A DNA stretch of 22,610 bases, from the IMG/VR virus record IMGVR_UViG_3300031707_000196, positions 1 to 22,610 of that record, one strand, 5' to 3'. How positions within the stretch are numbered: position 1 is the first letter of the stretch; each line of letters opens with the position of its first letter. This stretch comes from a virus. Shown here one piece after another: positions 1 through 7,120 of the stretch. The notes below the pieces were generated by a model. That model was not told where the DNA came from. It searched no databases and was given only the letters and a program-made list of their open reading frames with translations. Both the position numbers and the translations under genes were made by a program.

Positions 1-219
1 CACAAGATTGGTGATATGGCAGGCAGGTGGACAAACCCTGGTGATTATTACGTGGTTAGAATGAATGATTTACGTTTTCATGCTCATCGTTTAGTGTATT
101 ATTTACGTACTGAAATTGATCCAGGTAATGCTGATGTCGTACATTTACCTGATAACAAAACCAAGGACAATCGACAGGAACTTATCTTACGTGTACGAGG
201 AGGTAAAGAACTATCATGA
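1..219 (+). CDS. HNH endonuclease, C-terminal part (5' end outside window)
   Basis: The reading frame is open from base 1, so the gene begins upstream of the window. The ATG at 16 is probably an internal methionine, because the residues before it (HKIGD) continue the usual HNH_3-type lead-in. The visible piece has the layout of phage HNH_3 endonucleases: a GxYYVVRM strand, then HAHRLVYYL with the conserved His-Arg, then a VVHLPDNKTKDNR segment in the place of the family's VDHIDGNxxNNR metal-binding loop. The second motif is degenerate (VHLPDN rather than DHIDGN), so catalytic activity is uncertain. It would be a site-specific nicking or homing-type DNase. It ends in an ATGA overlap with the next gene, another endonuclease, which suggests co-translation. 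Family assignment is moderate; activity is inference. Confidence 0.6.
   Translation, partial: HKIGDMAGRWTNPGDYYVVRMNDLRFHAHRLVYYLRTEIDPGNADVVHLPDNKTKDNRQELILRVRGGKELS
198..204 (+). promoter_or_regulatory. Strong Shine-Dalgarno for the His-Me endonuclease gene
   Basis: The sequence AGGAGGT lies inside the end of the upstream coding region, about 11 bases before the ATG at 216. It is one of the few near-perfect anti-16S matches in the window, where most genes have weak or no Shine-Dalgarno sequence. It supports the start at 216 despite the ATGA overlap. Confidence 0.6.
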
Positions 220-863
220 ATTATTCTAATTTTAAATACGTTGTTGACATTGATTCTTTATCAGAAAAAGATTTAAATGCACAAGGTTATTACACAGGTT
301 TCCCTTGTGTCCATAATCATGTAATTAGGAATACTACTAACCACTGGTGTTACCACTGTGTTGAAAAAATTATTTCTAATAATTGTGGTTTTAATATAAA
401 TTTTTTACATGCTGATTATCGTTATAAATTTCTACGTCTTTGGGATCAAGTTGATATTGGTAACTGGGAGGAATGCTGGACATATAAAGAGTGTGGTAAT
501 ACAAAAACAAAACGTGTTCAATTTCCATCCTATCGATCTTTCTATCAAGGACAGAAGTCAGAAAATGTATCCGCTCATAAAGTAATATATCAATGCGCCT
601 GGGGTGATGTAGGTAACTTATTTGTTACTCATTTATGTGGTAATAAGCATTGTTTAAATCCTTTACATTTGATGTCTTCTTGGAATCGTGCTAGTCCTCC
701 AGCTAATATCAATCCTTTTCAAATTACTTTTGATGCTGATGCTCTTTTATTATTTGGTAAAACAAAATTTCAAAATAATATTCAAAGTTTATTTAAGAAA
801 GATATGCGATCTACTATTACGCATCCACTAGATGTAACAGAAAATCCAGAGTACAATGAATAA
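216..863 (+). CDS. His-Me finger (I-PpoI-like) homing endonuclease
   Basis: This 215-residue protein carries two zinc-binding regions. The N-terminal one has Cys31, His33, His35, Cys45 and Cys48. The C-terminal one, HLCGNKHCLNPLHLM at about 139-153, closely resembles the active-site and zinc loop of the I-PpoI family: His139 corresponds to the general base, Cys141, Cys146 and His151 to zinc ligands, and Asn157 is a candidate metal ligand. Enzymes of this kind cut DNA and often spread their own gene into related phages. The start at 216 is supported by a strong Shine-Dalgarno and an ATGA overlap with the preceding HNH gene. The central part (residues 70-130) I do not recognise. The family call is good; whether it acts as a homing enzyme is inference. 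Confidence 0.72.
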   Translation: MNYSNFKYVVDIDSLSEKDLNAQGYYTGFPCVHNHVIRNTTNHWCYHCVEKIISNNCGFNINFLHADYRYKFLRLWDQVDIGNWEECWTYKECGNTKTKRVQFPSYRSFYQGQKSENVSAHKVIYQCAWGDVGNLFVTHLCGNKHCLNPLHLMSSWNRASPPANINPFQITFDADALLLFGKTKFQNNIQSLFKKDMRSTITHPLDVTENPEYNE

Positions 864-880
864 AATAACAATAATAATCA

Positions 881-1801
881 ATGAGTAGAGTATCTCAGTC
901 ACAAAGACAACGTACTAAAAATAATCCTTTGTTATTAGGTGCATTTAACGAAACATCGTTACGTGTATTAACAGGTACCCTTGGGCCTAAAAATCAAGTC
1001 GTTGGACGTCCTGATACTAATCAATATTCAAATGGAGGTTTTGGCGGTGGTACTTACAATCATTGGTTCCAAGTAAATATAACTACTCCTGCATGGATCA
1101 TTACCAGGAATGCAGGATCACGTCCTAATTATATACAAGTTTCAGCATATGATTTAAATTATACGCCTATCCAAGGACGTATGATTTTTCAAGCTGATAC
1201 TAATGAATTCTCTAGTGATTTAGATGGTGATTATTATCCTTATCTAGGTCATGTGATGGGAGCATCATCTGATTTATATAATAGTTTTAACCCTAATAGT
1301 ATCGGTCTTGGCAGTGATTTATACTTTCCTGTAGAAAAAGGTAACTATTTAATCTGTGTTTCAACTACACGTAATGAACTACTTGATTACAAGTTGGCTT
1401 TAATTGTAGAAGTACAAACAACAGAGATGTTCTTATTATTAGAAGATCTTGATATTAGTTTACTAGCACAAGAAACAACATTAGATGATTCAAATACTAT
1501 TATCATTGGACCTATTTTTACTGTTAACTTTACAATTCCGTCTGGGTTTAATGCTTTTACACTTATTGGTGCCACAATAAATTCGAGTGTTGTCGTAACA
1601 GTTCCTGCTAATGCAAGTTGGTATGTTGGTGAACTAAGTCCAGAAGGAAGCGATATCTTTATTATTGAGCCTTCTGATGTATATGATTATGATTCTATAC
1701 ATGAGCATTCATATGCTGAATGGTTAGCTGCATGGCGACGTGAGAGAAGTCCTGAAGATGCATTACCTAATATCTTTGATCCTTTAATTACATCTGCATG
1801 A
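881..1801 (+). CDS. Conserved cyanophage beta-rich protein, function unknown
   Basis: The 306-residue protein opens with a basic, Gln/Ser/Arg-rich stretch followed by a glycine-rich segment (NGGFGGGTYNHWF). The remainder is predicted mostly beta from its alternating pattern, with a PVEKGNYLICV strand reminiscent of pre-peptidase or jelly-roll domains. The C-terminus is amphipathic and charged (HSYAEWLAAWRRERSPED). I see no signal peptide, membrane segment or catalytic motif. I believe similar proteins occur in other cyanophages, but I know of no assigned role. A virion or adsorption-associated role is possible because of the beta-rich composition. It lies 17 bases after the endonuclease gene without a clear Shine-Dalgarno, and its stop overlaps the next start (ATGA). 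Confidence 0.55.
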   Translation: MSRVSQSQRQRTKNNPLLLGAFNETSLRVLTGTLGPKNQVVGRPDTNQYSNGGFGGGTYNHWFQVNITTPAWIITRNAGSRPNYIQVSAYDLNYTPIQGRMIFQADTNEFSSDLDGDYYPYLGHVMGASSDLYNSFNPNSIGLGSDLYFPVEKGNYLICVSTTRNELLDYKLALIVEVQTTEMFLLLEDLDISLLAQETTLDDSNTIIIGPIFTVNFTIPSGFNAFTLIGATINSSVVVTVPANASWYVGELSPEGSDIFIIEPSDVYDYDSIHEHSYAEWLAAWRRERSPEDALPNIFDPLITSA

Positions 1802-2226
1802 AATCTAAAGTAAAAATAAAAAGAATAAATAATTATATACTAAAAACAAAACTTACCCCTGATATAAAAAATAAAGACAATACATTATGGTTATTTTCTT
1901 TTGCAATAGGAAAAAGTATACATCAAATTAATGATTGGTTAAAGCAACGTAAAAATAAAAGAGCTACAAAATTAACTAATTTACTAACAGGAAAAAATTC
2001 TATTGCTCCGCAAATATTTGCTCTCCGTCAGTTACGTCAATACATAAATGAATTAAAGCAAGGGGATATTATATTTTTTAAATGTGAATCTAAAGAAAAT
2101 ATAAAACAATTTAACGTATGGAAGAAATGGTTTACACGGCGTGAATGTAAAGATTGGATCATAGATGAAAAATATTTATTATTTTATTACATTAAAACTA
2201 AGCAAGCATGCACCACCCAGAGTTAA
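1798..2226 (+). CDS. Hypothetical basic protein
   Basis: The 142-residue protein is very rich in Lys, Arg, Asn and Ile. Its N-terminus is strongly basic and there is a helical middle (residues about 50-90, with QLRQYINELKQGD). It starts within the stop codon of the preceding gene (ATGA), so translational coupling is likely. Its last 29 bases overlap the end of the endolysin gene on the opposite strand. The base composition is more AT-rich than most of the window. I do not recognise a family. The charge suggests nucleic-acid or membrane contact, but this is only inference. Confidence 0.5.
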   Translation: MKSKVKIKRINNYILKTKLTPDIKNKDNTLWLFSFAIGKSIHQINDWLKQRKNKRATKLTNLLTGKNSIAPQIFALRQLRQYINELKQGDIIFFKCESKENIKQFNVWKKWFTRRECKDWIIDEKYLLFYYIKTKQACTTQS

Positions 2227-3304
2227 AACCTTCGATTAGCCATCTAGGGTTGAAATTTTTATAGCTGTAATGCAGGTTCTTACCATTTGTATTTACGTAA
2301 GTTCCAGATATTAAATCAGCTTCTCCCCATGGGTCATTTACCCACCATCCTGTATCGTCATAACCGGTAATACATATCCAATGACCACCACCAGTTGGCC
2401 TTGTAACTAGGCCTTGGTGTAAGAAACCTACCGGTACAGGTTTATTTTTATCAATTTGTTTTTTAATTGTGTCTACATCACCTTTACTATAAAATCTAGC
2501 TTCCACTCCAAATTTAAATAATGCTTTTAACTGGGCTGTACTATCCGTACTATCGCCGTAAGTAAATACAACTTTTATATAATCGTCATCATTTTTAATT
2601 GAGGTAGGTTTTAGATATTTCAACATCATGGCACAACTAGAACTAAAGCATGTTCTACTTGCATCGCGATAATTATCGCGTTGACTCATATATAAAACAG
2701 GTAAGGGATTTACTTTTATTACAGTACCTCCTGGGGTACCTAATTTTGAATCCAATAACTGAATTAATTTTACGGCGTAGCCAGGATCTGTTGCATACCC
2801 TTGTTCTTTGAGTTGAACTGCGGCGGCATTGCGATTGGCTGCGTTATTAACACCTTTGAAGGTTTTGTAATCTTTATACCATCTGTCAACAAGATAGGTA
2901 ATGCAACTCCGTAGGTCAGGAAAATTAACAAAACCATCAGTGATTGTAACCCAAGTGTTGTCAATGAACTCTTGTGTTGTTCTAGTAGATCCTGTTCCTT
3001 TAATTCCAAAATAATTGTATTCGCCTGAAGGATGTTTACCCCAGTTTGACTCTAGTGCCCATTGAGCAGCTACAAGTTCAGGATATTTTGCACCAGCAGA
3101 TTGTGCTGCTGCTACCACGCCATCCCATGTATTATCAAATGTTGGTTTTGGCGGCGTTTCAATGCGGTATTTGACGCCGAAGTCAGCTAACACTTCGGGT
3201 GACAACTGTCTTTGCAGCCAATTCCAAGCCTCTTCTTGATGAGGTAGTTTCTTGTAAAAGGCTGCTGCATCAGCTAACTTAATAAATGCAACAGATTTTG
3301 TCAT
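2198..3304 (-). CDS. Two-domain endolysin: glucosaminidase plus C39-like peptidase
   Basis: This 368-residue protein should break down host peptidoglycan at two kinds of bond. Residues 1-50 form a short helical region. Residues about 57-190 match the mannosyl-glycoprotein endo-beta-N-acetylglucosaminidase (GH73-like) fold, with QWALESNWGKH carrying the likely catalytic Glu85, followed by NYFGIKG. Residues about 200-350 look like a C39-type cysteine peptidase (Peptidase_C39_2): YMSQRDN with an oxyanion Gln208, candidate nucleophile Cys219, GGGHWICITGYDD with His308, and VNDPWG with Asp324. There is no signal peptide, so release probably depends on a holin that I cannot identify for certain. 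Its ATG shares bases with the upstream stop (ATGA). It converges on, and overlaps by 29 bases, the + gene ending at 2226. Confidence 0.82.
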   Translation of the reverse strand: MTKSVAFIKLADAAAFYKKLPHQEEAWNWLQRQLSPEVLADFGVKYRIETPPKPTFDNTWDGVVAAAQSAGAKYPELVAAQWALESNWGKHPSGEYNYFGIKGTGSTRTTQEFIDNTWVTITDGFVNFPDLRSCITYLVDRWYKDYKTFKGVNNAANRNAAAVQLKEQGYATDPGYAVKLIQLLDSKLGTPGGTVIKVNPLPVLYMSQRDNYRDASRTCFSSSCAMMLKYLKPTSIKNDDDYIKVVFTYGDSTDSTAQLKALFKFGVEARFYSKGDVDTIKKQIDKNKPVPVGFLHQGLVTRPTGGGHWICITGYDDTGWWVNDPWGEADLISGTYVNTNGKNLHYSYKNFNPRWLIEGFNSGWCMLA

Positions 3305-3609
3305 CAGTTCCAGGGAGTACCTGATGCTTTGCTTGGGAAGCGTTGCTCTTCAATTTGATTAAGGAGAGCAGTTTCTACGTTAGTTACAGCTTCTTCTCCT
3401 AGTTTTTCTTTTACCCATTCAATGACCTGTTCTTTTGTCAAGTCAGCAAAAGAAATTAAATTTTCTGGGCGTTCAAAACCAATTGAACCATATGCACCAG
3501 CGGAATATGCTTCATCCTTTGCGTCTAACGTATAATGTGCCGTGAAGACATAACCATCGATCGTCTCGCGCTCAAGTTGTGCAATATTCCAAGTAATAAT
3601 AACAGTCAT
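3304..3609 (-). CDS. Conserved small cyanophage protein (DUF7936-like)
   Basis: The 101-residue protein starts with MTVIITWNI and ends with a helical part, LTKEQVIEWVKEKLGEEAV, followed by SGTPWN. I recognise this pattern from small cyanophage proteins of the DUF7936 type, which have no assigned function. A longer version using a GTG at 3628-3630 is open, but the ATG at 3607-3609 gives the family-typical N-terminus and is preferred. The stop overlaps the endolysin start, and the pair is probably translated together. It may be a virion or tail accessory protein because it lies between the tail fibre and endolysin genes, but this is guilt by location only. Confidence 0.6.
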   Translation of the reverse strand: MTVIITWNIAQLERETIDGYVFTAHYTLDAKDEAYSAGAYGSIGFERPENLISFADLTKEQVIEWVKEKLGEEAVTNVETALLNQIEEQRFPSKASGTPWN

Positions 3610-3667
3610 GCCAAGGGGGTAATCTTTCACAATTGTAACATGTAAGAGATTAAATTAGTGGCGCGCA

Positions 3668-3832
3668 CTACTCTATTTGTTTCCTTAAGTCAACCAACAC
3701 TTCATCAGGAGGAATTGTTTTTAGTACGTAGGTAGAAATCGTGCGATAACAAAGGAACGATTCTTCCATATCTAAACCACCACGCATTAAGTCCACAGCA
3801 GCAGACAAGACATCGTTTTGTTGTGGAGTCAT
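3668..3832 (-). CDS. Hypothetical small protein
   Basis: This short acidic protein (54 residues from the preferred start) has the sequence pattern MTPQQNDVLSAAVDLMRGG followed by MEESFLCYRTISTYVL. It looks like two or three helices with no membrane segment. An ATG ten codons upstream (start at 3862, 64 residues) is also open. I prefer the start at 3832 because AGAAGGA sits 5-8 bases before it, while the upstream ATG has no Shine-Dalgarno. It lies in the short-gene run between the tail fibre and endolysin genes. No function can be given. Confidence 0.5.
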   Translation of the reverse strand: MTPQQNDVLSAAVDLMRGGLDMEESFLCYRTISTYVLKTIPPDEVLVDLRKQIE

Positions 3833-3888
3833 GGCAGGTCCTTCTGCATTTGTAGCTTTCATTTAATTAGGCTATAGATTCTTCTGGT

Positions 3889-3915
3889 AGTATAAGCGTT
3901 TTTTAGGGCGCTCAA
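3889..3915 (-). promoter_or_regulatory. Possible sigma70-type promoter
   Basis: Read on the - strand, TTGAGC (3910-3915) and TATACT (3889-3894) are separated by 15 bases. The -10 box matches the consensus at five of six positions, but the spacing is short. It would start transcription near 3882, upstream of the small gene and the endolysin operon, in an 80-base gap that holds no gene. Confidence 0.3.
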
Positions 3916-3942
3916 CTTGCTAAACACTAACCCCTAGGTTGA

Positions 3943-4098
3943 CTACTGGTCTTTAAAAGTTTTTTGAAACTCTTTCCAACTTTCATCTAATTGTTTTTCT
4001 GCCCAACTCCAAGCGCCATGCTCCATACCATCAATAGCAGCAGCGTCAATCTCTTTTTTAATAAGCCAACGAAGTGTTTCTGTTTGTTCTTCTGTCAT
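3943..4098 (-). CDS. Hypothetical 51-residue protein
   Basis: This short reading frame encodes a 51-residue protein starting MTEEQTETLRWLIKKEID and ending with KTFKDQ. It contains WSWAEKQLDESWKEF, an amphipathic Trp- and Glu-rich helix. The composition is charged and coherent, with no rare or Cys-rich runs, and the gene fills an otherwise empty gap in line with its - strand neighbours. There is no obvious Shine-Dalgarno, as is common here. Its family is unknown to me. The small size keeps confidence moderate. Confidence 0.5.
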   Translation of the reverse strand: MTEEQTETLRWLIKKEIDAAAIDGMEHGAWSWAEKQLDESWKEFQKTFKDQ

Positions 4099-4138
4099 GG
4101 TGATTAGAGGCGTTGACTAGTCGGTTTAGTGAGTAGGA

Positions 4139-5794
4139 CTACGCGCCCTTGAGAGCTGCTACTTCGGCTTCAAGGGTTTCGATGCGACCAATGGCTTCTT
4201 GCAACGCTTTGGTCAGCACAGGAATAATGCTCTGGTAGGCAACATTCAAGTGGTTGGTGCCTTGTTGAACAATCCCATCAAGGTAATCCTGTCCCTGCAT
4301 CGCCTCCCGCAGTTCCTGAGCAATGAAGCCTGCCTGTATGGTTTGATCCTGTGAATACTCGGGCTTGTACTCAAACGTGACGGGACGAAGATTTTTGACA
4401 ACATCCAATGATGGTGGCAAGTTGCTGACGTTTTGCTTGATTGATGCGTCAGAGCCGTTTACGTAAGCGCCTTGACCCCACACGCCTGTTCCAAAACACT
4501 GAAGGTTGTAAGAGCCTTGGCTCGTAGACGTGCCAACTAACAGTCTCCCAGAGGTGTCGATGCGGGCTTTTTCACTGCTGTTTAAATTAAACGTAAAGTC
4601 ACCAGTGTTAGTGTTATCTCTTCCAATTTCCCAATAGTTGGTTCCACCGTCATCACTGAATCTTAATGCTCCTCTAGAGCCACTACCCCCACCAGCCACA
4701 TGAAGTTTTGAACTAACTGTAGTAGTGCCAATCCCTAAAAGCCCTGCCGAAGTAAGAACAGCCTTGGCGGTTGAAGAGTTGTTTGTGTAAAACTTAATTC
4801 CACCGCCTGCGTCCGTGTAAATCGCTGCATCATCGGATGATGTTCCAGTGACCCAACTATCTACACAGAAAATTGCTTTCTGAACACCGTTGCGATAAGC
4901 GCGGAACGCCCCGCCGCCGGTAGCAGCAGAGTTGTCGGCAATCACGCCTGCATAGGTGCTACCACCTTTGACGTGAAGGATGTCGCCAGGGCTAGAAGTT
5001 CCCAGACCTAATTTCCCTCCGGAATCTATAAAGAAGCTGTTAGCTGGTGCGCTTTGGTTAACGCTAAATGCAGGACTACTGCCAGCAGTACCAGCACCCT
5101 TGATTTCAAACAGGCCATCAGCGCGGATGCGGGCTTTTTCACTGCTATTCGTAAAAAACTTTACGGGGTGATTTGTTGATGTTCCAAAATCAAAGCGGCC
5201 ATCTCCATAGCCCGCAATAAATCCTCTAACAGTTGCGTCAGAGTTTCCAAGATAAATAACACCCCCGTTGCCAGTAGTGCTTCCACGAATATCAAGTGTT
5301 GAACCGTAATTAAGGGAGTCTACTGGAGAGCCAATTCCAACCCCAACATTTCCACTGGCATTAACGAACACTCTCCCAGTACCATTAGTTGAGATGGCTA
5401 GTTCGTCTGCACCAGAGGAATATATGCCTGTGTTTGGATCTGAAAGTATGGCTAGTGACGGGAGTGCGGCTGTACCACTAGCAATAATGCCAGATGTAAA
5501 GGTTGCCGTAATACCGGTTAATGAAGTAAATGTACCAGTTGCACCAGATATGCTGGTAGTAAAGACGCCAGTTGCGCCGGTTATTGTTTGAAAATTAGCG
5601 TTTGTTCCAGAGGTTGTTACACCGGTTAAGCTTGTAAAACTACCGTAGGTTCCTTGAACAGTAGTTCCTGAAACAGTTCCTGTAACAGTTAAATTACCTG
5701 ATATAGAGGCAATGATACCAGAAACAGAAATAGTTTGATCTACACTGTTGTTGGTAAAAGTAACTGTATCAACTTTGATAACACCGTAAGACAT
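4139..5794 (-). CDS. Tail fibre with C-terminal S74 intramolecular chaperone
   Basis: This 551-residue protein is the likely receptor-binding fibre. Residues 1-25 (MSYGVIKVDTVTFTNNSVDQ) resemble the virion-anchoring N-terminus of cyanophage fibres. Residues about 30-105 are a Thr/Ser/Gly-rich repeat of strands (SGATGTFTSLTG-like units) expected to form a trimeric beta-prism or helix. The middle carries repeats including NSSEKARI at 216-223 and again at 405-412. The C-terminal 104 residues match the peptidase S74 (endosialidase chaperone) domain: Ser448-Asp449 and Lys453 fit the SDxxxK self-cleavage motif, followed by RPVTFEYKPE, GFIAQEL and a terminal coiled coil (EAIGRIETLEAEVAALK). In the family the chaperone trims itself off after trimer assembly. 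Its start follows a 106-base AT-rich leader. The second half looks richer in GC than its neighbours, which suggests mosaic exchange. Confidence 0.85.
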   Translation of the reverse strand: MSYGVIKVDTVTFTNNSVDQTISVSGIIASISGNLTVTGTVSGTTVQGTYGSFTSLTGVTTSGTNANFQTITGATGVFTTSISGATGTFTSLTGITATFTSGIIASGTAALPSLAILSDPNTGIYSSGADELAISTNGTGRVFVNASGNVGVGIGSPVDSLNYGSTLDIRGSTTGNGGVIYLGNSDATVRGFIAGYGDGRFDFGTSTNHPVKFFTNSSEKARIRADGLFEIKGAGTAGSSPAFSVNQSAPANSFFIDSGGKLGLGTSSPGDILHVKGGSTYAGVIADNSAATGGGAFRAYRNGVQKAIFCVDSWVTGTSSDDAAIYTDAGGGIKFYTNNSSTAKAVLTSAGLLGIGTTTVSSKLHVAGGGSGSRGALRFSDDGGTNYWEIGRDNTNTGDFTFNLNSSEKARIDTSGRLLVGTSTSQGSYNLQCFGTGVWGQGAYVNGSDASIKQNVSNLPPSLDVVKNLRPVTFEYKPEYSQDQTIQAGFIAQELREAMQGQDYLDGIVQQGTNHLNVAYQSIIPVLTKALQEAIGRIETLEAEVAALKGA

Positions 5795-5900
5795 TTTGGA
5801 CTCTTTAATTTATCTTTATTTTAACGTAAAAATCTGGCTTTTTAATAACGTTGTTTATTGTTTCTCCAATTGGTTAGCAAGAAATAGTTTGCTCATTTCA

Positions 5901-6314
5901 TTACCATGCATTGATCGCGGTGCGCCTCCATGTGTTTGTAGCAATGCAGACGTAAATGTAATTTGCATCCCAGACAATCTCACCAGTAGTGCCAGGTGCA
6001 GTTGCTGATGCAGGAGTAGTTGCTGTGGTAAGGATGATACGATTAAGGGTCGCAAGAACTGAAGTAGTAAGCGTATTAAAAATACTGGATCCACTAACAA
6101 CAAAATTACCTGTTATTGTAACGTTTCCACTAAAAGTAGCTCCACTGCGGGGAGAATAATACAAATCTAAATAGTTTTTAAATGCTGCTATAGTAATTTT
6201 TTTATTTTTTAAAGTAGGATCAACTTCAAAAACATGTACCATCGTAAGCAGATCTTCTTCTGCTACTTCGCTACCTGTTAATATTGGTAACTGTGATATT
6301 CTTCTGTTAGCCAT
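5901..6314 (-). CDS. Tail-associated structural protein (fibre adaptor-like)
   Basis: The 137-residue protein begins MANRRISQLPILTGSEVAEEDL and continues with EVDPTLKNKKITI and KNYLDLYY. I associate this start with tail or baseplate proteins of cyanophages. A short beta-repeat stretch (FSGNVTITGNFVVSGSSIFNTL) resembles that of the fibre downstream. It closes with the pattern GEIVWDANYIYVCIATNTWRR at the C-terminus, which is frequent at the end of phage tail proteins. It probably links the tail tip to the fibre encoded next on the same strand. The ATG at 6312-6314 follows an AT-rich leader. The exact role is inference. Confidence 0.68.
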   Translation of the reverse strand: MANRRISQLPILTGSEVAEEDLLTMVHVFEVDPTLKNKKITIAAFKNYLDLYYSPRSGATFSGNVTITGNFVVSGSSIFNTLTTSVLATLNRIILTTATTPASATAPGTTGEIVWDANYIYVCIATNTWRRTAINAW

Positions 6315-6341
6315 TTATTACATAATATAAATCTTATATAA

Positions 6342-6347
6342 ATTATA
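6342..6347 (-). promoter_or_regulatory. Possible -10 element for the tail-protein operon
   Basis: A perfect TATAAT on the - strand lies about 28 bases upstream of the ATG of the tail-associated gene, in a very AT-rich 41-base gap. No convincing -35 box is found 16-18 bases upstream, so it may be a phage-type or activator-dependent promoter, or chance in AT-rich DNA. Confidence 0.25.
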
Positions 6348-6355
6348 GTTCCTTT

Positions 6356-6658
6356 TTACTTACTCCACCTTACTTCGATGCGAGGAAGATTATTAATTAA
6401 ATGCCAACCACCTTGCATTCCTAATACGACACCACAAGAAATCAAAAATACTACGATAAGCTCGGCAACAGTCAGATTACGGCGAATATAAACCACACGA
6501 CTAGTTGGCTGGGGTGTAACAGGTTGTGCCATTGCTGTTTGCATAGCTTGTGTTCGTGCACGTTCTTTAAACTGAGCTAGCATTTCAGGTGAAATATACC
6601 CTGTTGTGTCAACGATGGGCTGTGTAGGCATACTGGCAGGAACTTGATTTTCGGTCAT
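6356..6658 (-). CDS. Small single-span membrane protein
   Basis: The 100-residue protein has a Gln/Pro/Ala-rich N-terminal half and one clear hydrophobic segment at residues about 62-86 (LTVAELIVVFLISCGVVLG), preceded by YIRR and followed by a short basic tail (RIEVRWSK). The flanking charges suggest the N-terminus lies inside the cell. A TTG three codons upstream is open, but the ATG at 6656-6658 is the natural start. A holin-, antiholin- or spanin-like role is conceivable because lysis genes lie downstream on the same strand, but one central span with a long soluble N-terminus is not diagnostic. It is the first gene of the leftward block and is divergent from the helix-turn-helix gene. Confidence 0.55.
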   Translation of the reverse strand: MTENQVPASMPTQPIVDTTGYISPEMLAQFKERARTQAMQTAMAQPVTPQPTSRVVYIRRNLTVAELIVVFLISCGVVLGMQGGWHLINNLPRIEVRWSK

Positions 6659-6711
6659 GATAAGCAATTAACTTATTTTAAGGCTAACATAAAAACAATA
6701 AGATTGACATC
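6659..6711. other. Divergent intergenic spacer
   Basis: These 53 bases separate the leftward tail block from the rightward nucleic-acid cassette, so they should hold the promoters for both. The DNA is AT-rich with several A or T runs. I could not find a convincing -35/-10 pair on either strand. A TTGACA lies directly next to the + start codon and is too close to drive that gene. Confidence 0.4.
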
Positions 6712-7119
6712 ATGCAATACGGATTAAGAAAAGGTCTTGAGGATTTGGCTGCAGAGCTAAAAGGCATCAGGGTGATTTTAGGATCTATGTGGCATTCACG
6801 TTACAAAACAGAAGAAACGGATCGGTTAAACCCAGAGATGTATGCAGAGGAGTACATTTCAACTGAAGAATGTGCCAGGCGTTTACATATATCAGATCAA
6901 ACAATACGAAATTGGATTAAAAAATCCAAACATAACGCAGATACAGGCTGGATAGAAGGTATTCATTACATTAATATCTGTCCTACAGCAAAACAAAAAG
7001 CAATAATTAGAATCCCATGGAATGAACTGATCCGTTCTTTTGCTAAAAATCGAGAGATAGAAAATACAGACCAACGACATCCTGCTTTATATGTCAGTAC
7101 CCATAGCGCTCATTTATAA
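6712..7119 (+). CDS. Helix-turn-helix DNA-binding protein (excisionase/MerR-like)
   Basis: The 135-residue protein has an amphipathic N-terminal helix (residues 1-25) and then a helix-turn-helix at about 48-69, EEYISTEECARRLHISDQ followed by TIRNWI. A wing-like part with WIEGIHYINI and RIPWNELIRSF comes after it. This layout is that of small winged-helix regulators or excisionases, which bind DNA and bend or silence it. It is the first gene of the rightward cassette and is divergent from the tail block, so it could control either. There is no clear Shine-Dalgarno. It shares the GxHY-plus-Trp wing pattern with the lone + gene at 14605, which suggests a common family. Confidence 0.65.
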   Translation: MQYGLRKGLEDLAAELKGIRVILGSMWHSRYKTEETDRLNPEMYAEEYISTEECARRLHISDQTIRNWIKKSKHNADTGWIEGIHYINICPTAKQKAIIRIPWNELIRSFAKNREIENTDQRHPALYVSTHSAHL

Positions 7120-7120
7120 T

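Noticed and set aside
2770-3009. 79-residue frame inside the endolysin gene
   Set aside because: Wholly inside a well-supported gene and without any coherent domain.
3919-3945. Weak hairpin-like sequence around CCCCTAGG
   Set aside because: Stem is short and no U tract follows, so it does not support a terminator.
5855-6103. 82-residue - strand frame within the tail-associated gene
   Set aside because: Leucine- and glutamine-rich out-of-frame product; the overlapping frame 5901-6314 has recognisable tail protein features.
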